Of a stretch of 64,000 bases of DNA, positions 55,408 to 63,871 are shown piece by piece. The notes under the pieces were generated by a model. That model searched no databases. It had not been told where the DNA came from and saw nothing but the letters and a program-made list of their open reading frames with translations. The position numbers were made by a program, and so were the translations under genes. The stretch is from positions 31,172 through 95,171 of the forward strand of contig JBKPHM010000031.1 in NCBI GenBank assembly GCA_046729855.1, given 5' to 3'. The stretch's first letter is position 1, and each line of letters starts with the position of its first letter. The DNA is from DATHSY01 sp046729855. Lineage in GTDB: Bacteria; Actinomycetota; UBA4738; HRBIN12.

Positions 55408-55586
55408 TCGTCCGGCGAACCGCCGCGCGCGCGTTCGCCCTCCTCGATCTCGCGGCGCGCCGCGTCTTCCTCGAGCCCGCGGCGCCGATCGCGGATCACC
55501 TTCTCGGGTGGCGGCATCGGTTTGCGGATCTTCCGATACGCGTCGAGGAATGTGTCCGCGCCGCTCCTGCGTTTGCGCTTGGTCAT
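55404..55586 (-). CDS. Small basic protein heading the phosphoribosyltransferase operon
   Basis: The 60 residues are highly charged (TKRKRRSGADTFLDAYRKIR, then PPPEKVIRDRRR and an acidic end). No family is recognised. The ATG has GAGGG upstream and the stop overlaps the next gene as GTGA, so it is probably translated. CATAAT lies 6 nt before the ATG and may be its promoter. Confidence 0.65.
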   Translation of the reverse strand: MTKRKRRSGADTFLDAYRKIRKPMPPPEKVIRDRRRGLEEDAARREIEEGERARGGSPDE

Positions 55587-55717
55587 CCCTCGATTATGGC
55601 CTCATGGCGCTCGCCCGTGCCGCCGCGGATCACACCGAGCGCGGCGGCTTGCCGGGCTTCGAAACGGACGGCTAGCATGGGCCGTCGTTCGCGACACAGG
55701 GCAGAGGGAGGCTCGCG

Positions 55718-55951
55718 GTGGTCAACGCCTACATCCTCATCCAGACCGAGGTCGGCAAGGCGGCGCAGGTAGCGAAGGAGGTCCGTGACATCCAAGGCGT
55801 TGCCGATGCCGAGGATGTGACGGGGCCCTACGACGTGATCGTGCGTGCCGAGGCGAAGAACGTGGACGAGTTGGGCAAGCTCGTCGTGGCACGGATCCAG
55901 TCCGTCGAAGGCATCACGCGCACGCTTACCTGTCCGGTCGTCCACCTCTGA
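55718..55951 (+). CDS. Stand-alone Lrp/AsnC ligand-binding (RAM) domain protein
   Basis: The 77 residues form one RAM domain (VNAYILIQTEVGKAAQVAKE, then VTGPYDVIVRAEAKNVDELG and ITRTLTCPVVHL) without the DNA-binding domain of Lrp. Stand-alone RAM proteins can bind amino acids and join full-length Lrp proteins. GTG 55718 has GGGAGG upstream. An Lrp-type gene next to ddl or thiL is common in actinomycetes. Confidence 0.92.
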   Translation: MVNAYILIQTEVGKAAQVAKEVRDIQGVADAEDVTGPYDVIVRAEAKNVDELGKLVVARIQSVEGITRTLTCPVVHL

Positions 55952-55955
55952 TCGA

Positions 55956-55975
55956 CGCCGCGGGCCCCCGCGGCG
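55956..55975. terminator. GC-rich hairpin between the RAM gene and ddl
   Basis: A near-perfect palindrome (CGCCGCGGG / CCCGCGGCG with a 2-nt centre) lies between two convergent genes. There is no U-tract on either strand, so it may only slow polymerase or protect 3' ends. Confidence 0.45.
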
Positions 55976-55984
55976 CCGGCGCGT

Positions 55985-57091
55985 TCAGGCACCCGTCCCC
56001 TTCTTGGCCTCGCGCTCGTGCCGTTCGATCGAGAGCTCGATCAGGCGATCGATCAGCTCCGGATACGACACGCCCGACGCTTCCCAGAGCTTCGGGTACA
56101 TCGAGATCTTCGTGAACCCCGGGATCGTGTTGATCTCGTTCAGGATGGGTTCGTCGCCCGCCGTGACGAAGAAGTCGACGCGCGCCATCCCCGAACCGTC
56201 GATTGCGCGGAACGCATCGACTGCCAGCCGCTGGATCCGCTCCAGCGTGGCGTCCGGGATCCGTGCCGGGATGATCAGCTCCGCGCCGGTCTCGTCGAGG
56301 TACTTCGCGTCGTAGTCGTAGAACTCGTGCCCACGCGGCACGATCTCGCCGGCGATCGACACGAGCGGCTCGTCGTTGCCCAGGACCGCGACCTCCACCT
56401 CGCGAGCGCCCTCGACGGCCCGCTCGAGCAGTGCCTTGCGGCCGTACCGGAACGCTTCCTCGAGCGCGCCGCGGAGCTCCGACGCGTCGTGAACCTTGAC
56501 GACGCCGACCGACGATCCGAGCGCCGCCGGCTTGGAGAACAGCGGGAACCCGAGCCGCTCTGTCGCGGCGGCGACGGCCTCCGGCGTCGCCTCCCAGTCG
56601 CGCTCGTTGACGACCTCATGGTCGACGACCGGGATCCCCGCCGCCGCGAACAACACCTTCTGCACGGCCTTGTCCATCCCGACCGCCGAGGCGAGCACCC
56701 CTGAGCCGACGTAGGGTACGCCGGCCATCTCGAGAAACCCCTGAATCGAGCCGTCCTCGCCGTACGGGCCGTGCATGATGGGCAGCACGATGTCGACCGG
56801 CATGCGGGTGCCATCGTCGGCGACGAGCGCCTGCGCCCCGGGCTCCTGATCGAGGGCAACGTCGCCGCCCGAGGCCTCCGTCACCTCCGGGAGCGCCGCC
56901 GGTGCGCCGCTCGGGTTCAACGCAGGTGGGCCGCCCGGCATCAGCTGCCAGCGGCCCTCCTTCGTCACGCCGATCGCGACCACCTCATACCGCTGCGGGT
57001 CGAGCGCATCGATCACCGAGCGCGCCGAGATCACCGAGATCTCGTGCTCGGCCGAGCGACCGCCGAACAGGAGGACGACGCGGCGCTTCAC
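55985..57091 (-). CDS. ddl: D-alanine--D-alanine ligase
   Basis: Ddl makes the D-Ala-D-Ala dipeptide for peptidoglycan. The 368-residue ATP-grasp protein starts RRVVLLFGGRSAEHEISVIS and has HGPYGEDGSIQGFLEMAGVPYVGS (in part), KPAALGSSVGVVKV, AVLGNDEPLVS and the metal site RVDFFVTAGDEPILNEINTIPGFT (in part). GTG 57091 overlaps the upstream gene stop (GTGA). Confidence 0.97.
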   Translation of the reverse strand: MKRRVVLLFGGRSAEHEISVISARSVIDALDPQRYEVVAIGVTKEGRWQLMPGGPPALNPSGAPAALPEVTEASGGDVALDQEPGAQALVADDGTRMPVDIVLPIMHGPYGEDGSIQGFLEMAGVPYVGSGVLASAVGMDKAVQKVLFAAAGIPVVDHEVVNERDWEATPEAVAAATERLGFPLFSKPAALGSSVGVVKVHDASELRGALEEAFRYGRKALLERAVEGAREVEVAVLGNDEPLVSIAGEIVPRGHEFYDYDAKYLDETGAELIIPARIPDATLERIQRLAVDAFRAIDGSGMARVDFFVTAGDEPILNEINTIPGFTKISMYPKLWEASGVSYPELIDRLIELSIERHEREAKKGTGA

Positions 57092-58272
57092 GCCTTCTCC
57101 AACGCACGCGTGAAGTCGTCTACCAGGTCGTCGATCGTCTCGAGGCCCGCGGACACGCGGACGAGGCCATCCGTGATGCCGGCGGCACGCCGCGCGTCCG
57201 GGTCGAGCTGCCGGTGCGTCGTCGACGCGGCGTGACCGACCAGCGTGTGCGTCCCCCCCAGGCTCGTCGCGACCCAGGCGACCTCGAGCGCGTCGCAGAA
57301 CCGCATACCGGCGTCGATCCCTCCCATCACCTCGAACGCCAGCATCCCGCCGGTGCCGAGCGGCAGCTCGCGTGCGGCGACTGCGTGATGCGGATGCGAC
57401 GGAAGCCCCGGGTACCAGACCAGCTCGACCTTGGGATGCGCCTCCAGGGCACGCGCGAGCTCCAGGGCGTTGGCGCAGTGCCGCTGCATCCGCAGCTCGA
57501 GCGTCATCAGCCCGCGCATCGCGAGCCACGCCTCGAAGGGCGCCATCGTGCCGCCCGTGTCGATCACCGTCTCGCGCAGGCGTCGCAGGCCCTCCTCGCT
57601 CGTGCACACGACGCCGCCGGTCGAGTCGTGGTGCCCGCCGACGTACTTCGTCGTGGAGTGCAGCACGAACCGGAAGCCGAACTCCGCGGGCCGGCACAGG
57701 TACGGTGACGCGAACGTGTTGTCGACGACGGCGGGCACGGCCGCCTCCGCGCAGATCCGGCCGAGCGTCTCGAGGTCCGCGACGCCGACGTTCGGGTTCG
57801 AGATCGTCTCGACGTAGAACAGCGCTGCGCTGGGGAGCGCGGCCCGGACCGCGTCGGGATCGTGCGGATCGACCCACGTGACCTCGACGCCGAACCTCGG
57901 CAGCACCTTCTTGAATAGCGAGTGCGCGCCGCCGTACAGCTCCCTGCTCGTGACGATCCGATCTCCCGCGCCGGCGAGCGACGTGACGACGGTATGGATC
58001 GCGGCCATCCCGGAGGCGAACGAGAACGCCGCCTCCGTTCCTTCGAGATCCGCCATCTGCCATTCGAACGCGAGCAGCGTGGGGTTCCCGTAGCCGCGCG
58101 TGTACGTGTAGCCCGGACGGCGGAAGGCGATCGTCTCGGCGTAGTGCTCGGACGTGTCGAACCGGAACGTCGCCGTTTGGAAGATCGGCACGCTTGGCGT
58201 CGCCTGCTCAACCGGCGGAGTCGCCACGTGGATCGCGCGCGTCGCGAAGCCGAGCCGCCGGTCCGCCGTCAT
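57088..58272 (-). CDS. Cys/Met metabolism PLP enzyme (cystathionine gamma-synthase family)
   Basis: The 394 residues match the trans-sulfuration family: FATRAIHVATPPVEQATPSV, then GYTYTRGYGNPT, the FSFASGMAAIHTV helix, VVDNTFASPYLCRPAEFG and the PLP Lys in HSTTKYVGGHHD. It could be cystathionine gamma-synthase, cystathionine gamma-lyase or methionine gamma-lyase; sequence alone does not decide. ATG 58272 is taken, but an in-frame GTG at 58281 would give the GTGA overlap with plsC that is habitual here. It stands where gpsA often lies, between plsC and ddl. Confidence 0.92.
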   Translation of the reverse strand: MTADRRLGFATRAIHVATPPVEQATPSVPIFQTATFRFDTSEHYAETIAFRRPGYTYTRGYGNPTLLAFEWQMADLEGTEAAFSFASGMAAIHTVVTSLAGAGDRIVTSRELYGGAHSLFKKVLPRFGVEVTWVDPHDPDAVRAALPSAALFYVETISNPNVGVADLETLGRICAEAAVPAVVDNTFASPYLCRPAEFGFRFVLHSTTKYVGGHHDSTGGVVCTSEEGLRRLRETVIDTGGTMAPFEAWLAMRGLMTLELRMQRHCANALELARALEAHPKVELVWYPGLPSHPHHAVAARELPLGTGGMLAFEVMGGIDAGMRFCDALEVAWVATSLGGTHTLVGHAASTTHRQLDPDARRAAGITDGLVRVSAGLETIDDLVDDFTRALEKA

Positions 58273-58277
58273 CGGCC

Positions 58278-59069
58278 TCACCCTACCCGGGGCGTCCAGC
58301 GCTCGGGGTACCGCTCGCGCAAGGATCGCACGAGCATCGCCAGGTCGTGCATCACCGCCGCCGTGAGCTTGCGCGCCGCCTCGACGTCCGAGGGGTCGTC
58401 CGAGTCGGGCGTTATCGGCGCCCCGGCGACGACCCAGATCGGCCGCCCGAACTTCAGGCTCTGCCGCCCCGAATGCCGCCACACCCACTGCCCTCCCCAA
58501 CTGGCCACCGGGAGGATCGGCGTCCCCGTGCCGATCGCGAGCCGCGCGACGCCGGTCTTGCCGGTCCCGGGGGTGAAGTCGGGGGGTGAGCTCTGGCTGG
58601 TGCCCTCCGGGTACACGACGACGACCTCGCCCGCCCGAAGCGCCGCGGCCGCCTGCTCGACCGCTCGCCTGTCGCCGCCGCCTCGACGGACGGGAATCTG
58701 CCCGGCGCCGCGCAGGACCATGCCGGTGAACCAGTTGTCGAACAGCTCCTGCTTGGCGAGGAACCGCGGGCGCCTGCCCGCCTCCACGACGAAGTACCCG
58801 TGCGCCCACGGGTCCAGGTAGCTGACGTGGTTGCCTGCGACGAGCATCGGCCCCTCGGACCGAACCCGCTCGACTCCCTCGAGATGCCAGTTGAACCAGA
58901 GCTTGGCCGGCGTGATCAGGACCGGCTTGGCGATCCGGTACCACGGTTCCAGCGGGATCTCCTCGTTCCGGACGCCGTGCCAGGCGTCGCCTGGGAGACG
59001 AGCCAGGTCGGGCGGGATGCTACTCCGCTCATCGGTGCGGCGACCCGCTCGGGGTAGCCTGACGGCCAT
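58278..59069 (-). CDS. plsC: 1-acyl-sn-glycerol-3-phosphate acyltransferase
   Basis: The 263 residues have the acyltransferase motifs NHVSYLD (NHx4D) and VVVYPEGTSQ, with a GAGQIPVRRGGG glycerol-phosphate-binding motif, so it should make phosphatidic acid. The only usual start codon in frame is ATG 59069, which shares the CATG at 59067-59070 with the divergent cofC start. The first 35 residues are not family-like, so translation may begin further in from a rare codon. Confidence 0.9.
   Translation of the reverse strand: MAVRLPRAGRRTDERSSIPPDLARLPGDAWHGVRNEEIPLEPWYRIAKPVLITPAKLWFNWHLEGVERVRSEGPMLVAGNHVSYLDPWAHGYFVVEAGRRPRFLAKQELFDNWFTGMVLRGAGQIPVRRGGGDRRAVEQAAAALRAGEVVVVYPEGTSQSSPPDFTPGTGKTGVARLAIGTGTPILPVASWGGQWVWRHSGRQSLKFGRPIWVVAGAPITPDSDDPSDVEAARKLTAAVMHDLAMLVRSLRERYPERWTPRVG
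59055..59060 (+). promoter_or_regulatory. Putative -10 box for leaderless cofC
   Basis: TAGCCT ends 7 nt before the cofC ATG. It lies inside the N-terminal codons of plsC as annotated. Confidence 0.45.
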
Positions 59070-59712
59070 GCGGATCCTCGCGATCCCGGTGAAGTCGCTC
59101 GCCCGGGCGAAGTCTCGACTCTCCGCCGAGCTGACGCCGCTCGAACGCGGCGCCCTGACGCTCGCGATGCTCGAGGACCTATTGGACGTCGCGATGGAGA
59201 TCCCGGGCTGGACAGTCTGGGTGGTCTCCCCCGACGAGGTCGTGCTCGAGATCGCCGCGCAGCGCCGCGCGACGCCCGTTCCCGAGGAGAAGCCGCCGCT
59301 GTCGGCCGCCGTGCGTCAGGCGGAGGTCAAGGCGAAGGAGCTGGAGGCATCCGCCCTCGCCGTCCTCCATGGCGACCTGCCGCTCGTGACAACGGACGCG
59401 CTGACCGCCGCCTTACATACCCTCGGCGCCGTCGTGCTCGGCGCCGCCGACGACGGGACCGGGACCAACCTGCTCCTGCGCCGGCCGCCGCGCGCGATCC
59501 CGGCGCGGTTCGGCCCCGACTCGCTCCGCAAGCATCGCGAGCTGGCTACCGCGAGAGACGTGCCGCTGTCGGTCGTGGAGCGACCAGAGATCGCGTTCGA
59601 CGTCGACGCGCCCGAGGATATCCTCAGGCTGCTCCGGAGCGGCCGCCGTGGGCGAACGCGGGACGTCTGCCTGGAGATGGATCTCGCCGAACGCCTGAAG
59701 CTCTACGCGTGA
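59068..59712 (+). CDS. cofC: 2-phospho-L-lactate guanylyltransferase (F420 biosynthesis)
   Basis: The 214 residues begin RILAIPVKSLARAKSRLSAE, the CofC hallmark, and contain LHGDLPLVTTDAL and a C-terminal DVDAPEDILRLL. CofC activates phospholactate or phosphoenolpyruvate with GTP for the deazaflavin cofactor F420. cofD and fbiB-type genes are not in this window. A cofC gene next to plsC and hup is a known actinobacterial order. Confidence 0.92.
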   Translation: MRILAIPVKSLARAKSRLSAELTPLERGALTLAMLEDLLDVAMEIPGWTVWVVSPDEVVLEIAAQRRATPVPEEKPPLSAAVRQAEVKAKELEASALAVLHGDLPLVTTDALTAALHTLGAVVLGAADDGTGTNLLLRRPPRAIPARFGPDSLRKHRELATARDVPLSVVERPEIAFDVDAPEDILRLLRSGRRGRTRDVCLEMDLAERLKLYA

Positions 59713-59726
59713 CGGAGGGTCGGAAC

Positions 59727-59933
59727 ATGCCGCAGGGCACGATCAGGGAGTTCGACCAGCGTACGAGGACCGGCACCCTGCTGATGGACGACCGGACCGA
59801 GGTACACATCGATGCGACCTCCGTCGAGGGGTCCGGGATCATCGACCTGCGGATCGGGCAGCGCGTACGGTTCGACCTCGCCGACGAGGCCGGGCGCAAG
59901 CTCGCCCGGACGCTGCGGATAGTGACGCTGTAG
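59727..59933 (+). CDS. Cold-shock-domain-like protein
   Basis: The 68 residues (PQGTIREFDQRTRTGTLLMD, then VHIDATSVEGSGI and RIGQRVRFDL) look like a shortened OB-fold cold-shock domain, with the aromatic RNP motifs largely lost. It follows cofC with a 14-bp gap. GGAGG lies 7 nt before ATG 59727; the in-frame GTG at 59709, which overlaps the cofC stop, is less likely. Confidence 0.8.
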   Translation: MPQGTIREFDQRTRTGTLLMDDRTEVHIDATSVEGSGIIDLRIGQRVRFDLADEAGRKLARTLRIVTL

Positions 59934-59940
59934 CGTCGGC

Positions 59941-60261
59941 CTACGCGGACCGGCGCCCCGGCCGCGCCGCCACGCGCGCTCGCCGTGAGGCGACGGCGTC
60001 CTTGAACTCCTTGCCCGGCGTGAACCACGGCAGGTCGCGCGCCGGGACGACGATCGGCTCCTTCGGCTGTCGGGGGTTCCGCGCGATCCGCTGGTTGCGG
60101 CGCTTGCGTTCGAACGTCCCGAACCCGACGAGCGAGACCCGTTCGCCGGTGGCGACCGACTCCCGGATCACGGCGATCATCGCGTCGGTCGCCCGCCCCA
60201 CCTCGGCCTTGCTGGTCCCCGTCCGCTTCGCGATCTCTGCGATCAGGCCACTCTTGTTCAT
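59941..60261 (-). CDS. hup: DNA-binding protein HU
   Basis: The 106 residues begin NKSGLIAEIAKRTGTSKAEV and have VSLVGFGTFERKRRNQRIARNP (in part), the HU core with its DNA-bending arm and a short Arg-rich tail. HU compacts the nucleoid. ATG 60261 is preceded by GGAGGGCGGG. It converges on the cold-shock-like gene with 7 bp between stops. Confidence 0.95.
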   Translation of the reverse strand: MNKSGLIAEIAKRTGTSKAEVGRATDAMIAVIRESVATGERVSLVGFGTFERKRRNQRIARNPRQPKEPIVVPARDLPWFTPGKEFKDAVASRRARVAARPGRRSA

Positions 60262-60508
60262 CCCGCCCTCCGAACCTCCGCCCCGTGCGGACGACCACGG
60301 ACCTTTCGCCACCATAGCTACCCCATCTGGGCCCGTTCGATGTGTTCCGGCGCAAGCCCGGTCATAATCCTCGGCGTCCGACATCGACGACGGCCTGAGG
60401 GAAGGCAGGCCAGCGGGATCGGGGCGAGAGATCCGGAGGGGGCCACTCATCCGGACTCGTTGAGCGGTGAGGCGCGGCTCCGCGGCGGAACGGAAGGAGG
60501 ATCGGTCG

Positions 60509-60982
60509 ATGGGTCGGATCGGCAGGATCGTGTCACGCAGCTGGCGCGGCGCGGCGCTGCTTCTCGTGGGGGTCGTCGTGGGTGCGACGTTGATCACGCC
60601 GGCACTCGCACACGTGGGAAGCTGGGCCCACAACTGGAACAAGCACATCAAGCCCAAGGTCCAAACGTTCGGTGACAACCGGTGGCTCGGCCAGAACACC
60701 GTGCTGTACGCCAGCGTGTCCTCGACGGGAACCGTCGGGGCGTCCTCGGGCGGCGTCAGCTCCGGGAGGACCGGGATAGGCCTCTACAACGTCACGTTCC
60801 CACGCAACGTCAGGGGCTGCGCGAACGTCGCGACGGCCGGGGACGGCGCACAGATCGTTCAGCAGATCGGGAACGAGCGATACGGGGGGCCCGTCGAGGA
60901 GGTCCGCGTGAGGGTCTACGACGCCGCCGGGGCGGCGGCCGACGGCGGCTTCTTCCTCGTCGTCATCTGCAATCCCGGGTAG
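60509..60982 (+). CDS. Secreted protein of unknown function
   Basis: The 157 residues start with a signal peptide (RGAALLLVGVVVGATLI, cleavage after ALA about residue 34). The mature protein opens HVGSWAHNWNKHIKPKV, a motif I have seen in many actinobacterial secreted proteins of unknown role. Two Cys (RGCANV and the terminal VICNPG) may form a disulfide. AGGAGG lies 8 nt before the ATG. It seems to be a single-gene unit ending in a large hairpin. Confidence 0.8.
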   Translation: MGRIGRIVSRSWRGAALLLVGVVVGATLITPALAHVGSWAHNWNKHIKPKVQTFGDNRWLGQNTVLYASVSSTGTVGASSGGVSSGRTGIGLYNVTFPRNVRGCANVATAGDGAQIVQQIGNERYGGPVEEVRVRVYDAAGAAADGGFFLVVICNPG

Positions 60983-60993
60983 ACGCTCGGCCG

Positions 60994-61055
60994 CATTCGG
61001 ATCCTGGCCCGGGCCGTTCGTCGGGGCTCCGGCGCGGCCCGGGTCGATCCGGATG
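60994..61055 (+). terminator. Large stem-loop after the secreted-protein gene
   Basis: CATTCGGATC at 60994-61003 pairs with GATCCGGATG at 61046-61055 (one G-T pair), and CCCGGGCCG inside pairs with CGGCCCGGG, leaving a loop of about 18 nt. It starts 11 bp after the stop codon. A true U-tract is lacking (TCCCCCTCTC follows), so it is a 3'-end structure or weak terminator. Confidence 0.5.
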
Positions 61056-61524
61056 TCCCCCTCTCGGTTCGTTCGCCCGCGAACCGGTACGCGACCGGGC
61101 GGTCGGAACGTCCAGCCACAGACGGCCGGTGGAGAGACGCAGCCGACTGACTCTGGAGTACCCGCCAGCGAATGCGGTGCCTTCTTGATGAAACGCGGCT
61201 GCGCAACGAACCGAAATGGACCGGGCTAGTTGGAGGCTCCGTCAGAGCTGCTCGAGGGCTCGGGCGTTCGCCCGGGTCCAACTTGACGTAGACGCCTCGT
61301 CATGAAAGACCCGTCCTGAGACTCGTAGCGATAGGCGCGGATGGGAAGCGCCGGGCGGCCTCTACGAGATAGCGGGGCGGGCGGCTCGGGCTGGGTCGAT
61401 CGATGCAAGTCGGCGAACGACGGGAGAAGATCGAGCTGTGTTGTTCGGCAGGTCGTCGGTCGCTGCTAGGCTCTTGTGCGTGTTCTTGGTCATTGCCCTT
61501 CGGAGTTACTGGCTGGACGAGCGC
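61056..61524. other. Gene-poor stretch of about 470 bp
   Basis: I find no convincing protein gene here. The base composition is lower in GC and the codon patterns are random in all six frames. It holds a decayed partial copy of the downstream tRNA-Gln (61105-61157). A possible TAGGCT box (61467-61472) is followed 7 nt later by GTG, opening a 33-codon frame that runs into the tRNA; I do not call it a gene. Confidence 0.6.
61105..61157 (+). pseudogene. Partial decayed copy of tRNA-Gln with its 5' flank
   Basis: Fifty-three bases repeat the 5' flank and 5' half of the intact tRNA-Gln (61545-61600) with about 80 % identity and a few small gaps. The block from CGACTGACTCTGGA, which covers the 5' anticodon stem and loop, is identical. 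The match stops right after the anticodon loop, so no cloverleaf can form. Confidence 0.65.
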
Positions 61525-61530
61525 TATGCT
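61525..61530 (+). promoter_or_regulatory. Putative -10 box for tRNA-Gln
   Basis: TATGCT lies 33 nt before the tRNA 5' end; no clear -35 is seen at normal spacing. Confidence 0.35.
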
Positions 61531-61563
61531 GGCCAACTCAGTTGGGAACGTCCAGTCACACGA

Positions 61564-61634
61564 TGGCCCGTGGGGTAACGGTAGCCCGACTGACTCTGGA
61601 TCAGTTAGTCCTGGTTCGAATCCAGGCGGGCCAG
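61564..61634 (+). tRNA. tRNA-Gln (anticodon CTG)
   Basis: The acceptor arms TGGCCCG and CGGGCCA pair fully, the anticodon stem ACTGA/TCAGT closes the loop CTCTGGA with anticodon CTG, and the T arm is CCTGG-TTCGAAT-CCAGG. The first base is U, as in many glutamine tRNAs. CCA is not encoded. Confidence 0.93.
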
Positions 61635-61671
61635 CTTCCAGTTCAGGCGTGAGCGGTTAGTCCGGCGCCGC

Positions 61672-63129
61672 TCACGACAGCGGCGTCGGATCCAGGATCA
61701 ACGGTTCGAGCGGCTCCTGCGAGAAGTCGAACGCCCGCAGCAGGTCGCCCAGGATGTCGACGTCTTCGCGCACCGTCGGACGCGAGTCTGGCCGGTCCGA
61801 GATTCCCGCCTCTGGGTCGAGCCGCTGCCCGCCGAGGAACAGGTCCTCGATCAGCTTGAGGTACGCGTCGAAGGACAGTACCTGGTGGTCGATGAACCCC
61901 GGCCGCGCCCACGGACTGATCACCAGTCCGGGCACTCGGATGCCGTAGCCGTTGCGATCTACGCGCGGCGGGACGACGTGGTCGTAGAACCCGCCCCAGT
62001 CGTCCCATGTGAGGAAGATCGCGGTCGAACCCCAGTCGGGCCCTTGCATCGCCGCGTTGACGACGCGCGTGACGTGGCGCATCCCCTTCCACACCGGCTC
62101 GCCGGAGCCCGGGTGCTCACCGACGCCGCTGTACGGCATCATCCAGGACACGGGCGGAAGCGTGCCGGCCGCTGCCGCCGCGAAGTACTCGCTGTGCGGC
62201 CTGATGTTGGCAAGCTGATCGTTGGTCCGGACGGTCGTGAACCACGGGAGCGGGTTCTGCTGGCTCATCGTCCGGTGCGAGTCCTTGTCGTTCGGACAAT
62301 CGCCGAACAGACAGGTGTCGTCGCCGACGTAGTACGCCCAGTCGACGCCCTCGCGGTGGAGCAGGTAGGTGATGTCGGTCCACGCCCAGATCGGACGGTC
62401 GAGGTGATCCTTCATCATCGCGTGCTCGTCATTCAGCTCGAGGTTCGACTCGCAGCTCATCGGGTCGCGCGGGTCGGTGCAGTGCGCGGCCCACGCCGAC
62501 ACCAGGTACAGGTGCGCCGGCAGCGTCCACGAGTCCGCCGGTGCGAACATCCGGTCCTGCAGGACGAACCTATCGGCGTACCTCCAGTAGTTGGGGATCT
62601 CGCGCCGCGTGAAGTAGCTCATCACGTCGGGCTGCCCCTGCGGCCCCAGGAAGGACCGGCACGACGGGTCGCTGCGGTGGTCGGCGCAGTAGACGGGACT
62701 CTCGATCGCCATCCGGATGAACCCGTCCATGCGCCCGCCGTTCACGTCCGCGCGCGAGTGCCGCTGCCCGTGCGGGCCGCCCTGCTGCAACTGGCTGCTG
62801 GTGTGGTATGGGGGCACGCACTTCCCCAGGATCGGGTCGGGGACGCAGACGGTCGGCTTGCCGTTCTTCATCGGGATGCCGCGCGCACCCGGATACGTCC
62901 CGAAGTAGTGATCGAACGAGCGGTTCTCCTGCACGATGAAGATCAGGTGCTCGATGTGTTGGCGCGCGAGCTCGAGCTTGGTCGGCTGGGCGGTCGCGGA
63001 CGCCGTCGGGCTGGTGCTCCCGGTCGAGGTGCTCGCGGAGGTGCGCGGGGCGGGGTTGGCCGCCGCACTGCACGCGGCGGCGAGCGCGGCCACCGCGGCG
63101 AGGCCGACGGCGGCGCGGCGTAGGCTCAC
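61672..63129 (-). CDS. Phosphoesterase (phospholipase C / acid phosphatase family) lipoprotein
   Basis: The 485 residues start with a lipoprotein signal ([17 protein letters not shown]). A Ser/Thr/Ala-rich linker follows, then a phosphoesterase domain with [20 protein letters not shown], the catalytic-metal region and [16 protein letters not shown], the hallmarks of the PF04185 family. Members hydrolyse phospholipids or phosphomonoesters outside the cell, with the substrate not deducible here. GTG 63129 has GGGGGAGGAG upstream; a longer frame from 63192 is not needed. Confidence 0.9.
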   Translation of the reverse strand: MSLRRAAVGLAAVAALAAACSAAANPAPRTSASTSTGSTSPTASATAQPTKLELARQHIEHLIFIVQENRSFDHYFGTYPGARGIPMKNGKPTVCVPDPILGKCVPPYHTSSQLQQGGPHGQRHSRADVNGGRMDGFIRMAIESPVYCADHRSDPSCRSFLGPQGQPDVMSYFTRREIPNYWRYADRFVLQDRMFAPADSWTLPAHLYLVSAWAAHCTDPRDPMSCESNLELNDEHAMMKDHLDRPIWAWTDITYLLHREGVDWAYYVGDDTCLFGDCPNDKDSHRTMSQQNPLPWFTTVRTNDQLANIRPHSEYFAAAAAGTLPPVSWMMPYSGVGEHPGSGEPVWKGMRHVTRVVNAAMQGPDWGSTAIFLTWDDWGGFYDHVVPPRVDRNGYGIRVPGLVISPWARPGFIDHQVLSFDAYLKLIEDLFLGGQRLDPEAGISDRPDSRPTVREDVDILGDLLRAFDFSQEPLEPLILDPTPLS

Positions 63130-63307
63130 GTCTCCTCCCCCGACGCGGGACCCGGCCCTGGTCGGAGCGGGAGGATCAGCGGCGCGGCGCACGCTTCACG
63201 TCGAGCTCTTCCTGCAAGTCACCACCCCCGGGTTTGGTCTCCCTCTCTTCATACGCGACGAGGGAGAGTACCTGGTGATCGGTCGTCCCAGCCGGCGACG
63301 GCAACGC

Positions 63308-63865
63308 TCAGGCCCGGAGCGCCGGCTGAACGCCAGCGTCATAGATGATCTGGGTTCCCTCCACGCGTGCGTTCGGGTGGAGTCGGTGCGGCTCGGCGCG
63401 ACCCGGTCCGAGCAGGTGGATGACCTCCCAACCCCGGACCGTCAGCGCGTCCGCGATCATGCGCCGGTGGCACCGCCACCACACGGTCTCGGCGCACATC
63501 ACCGCGACCGGTCCGGCCGTCGCGAGCGCCATCAGGCGCTCGAGCGCGCCGGCGAAAGCCTCGGAGCCCAGGTGGTCCGCGTAGCCGCGGAAGGCGTCGT
63601 TGCGGATCGCGACGTGCGGCGAATCCGGCCGTGGGCGCCGGAACCCGCCGAGATCCCTCTCCCACTCGTACCGAACCCCAGCCTCGGCGGCCGCCCCGCG
63701 AAGGGACTCGGCGAAGAACTGCGGGCTGCGGCGTGAGCCCGGTGCGGTGCGGACGTCGACGAGAACGCCCACGCCGGCCCCGCAGAGCATGTCGAACAGC
63801 TCGTCGAGCGGTCGTGTCCCATGTCCGATCGTGTAAACCCGGGGCCTCGTGCGTTCGGCCGTCAC
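63308..63865 (-). CDS. DUF488 domain protein
   Basis: The 185 residues match DUF488: VYTIGHGTRPLDELFDMLCG, VLVDVRTAPGSRRSPQF, YEWERDLGGFRR and AVMCAETVWWRCHRRMIADAL. The last motif, with its Cys-Ala-Glu and CHR, is typical of the family, which is suspected to bind nucleic acid or act as an enzyme, but no function is proven. GTG 63865 has TAGGCT ending 6 nt upstream and no Shine-Dalgarno. Confidence 0.9.
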   Translation of the reverse strand: MTAERTRPRVYTIGHGTRPLDELFDMLCGAGVGVLVDVRTAPGSRRSPQFFAESLRGAAAEAGVRYEWERDLGGFRRPRPDSPHVAIRNDAFRGYADHLGSEAFAGALERLMALATAGPVAVMCAETVWWRCHRRMIADALTVRGWEVIHLLGPGRAEPHRLHPNARVEGTQIIYDAGVQPALRA

Positions 63866-63871
63866 GGCCTC

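Noticed and set aside
61226..61408. Minus-strand 60-codon frame between the two tRNA-Gln copies
   Set aside because: No ribosome binding site, no recognisable domain, Ser/Arg/Pro-rich as expected for random GC-rich sequence.
61480..61578. Thirty-three-codon frame behind a TAGGCT box, running into tRNA-Gln
   Set aside because: It overlaps the tRNA, has no similarity or biased codon use, and a chance TANNNT-GTG arrangement is likely. The box may instead be a tRNA promoter.
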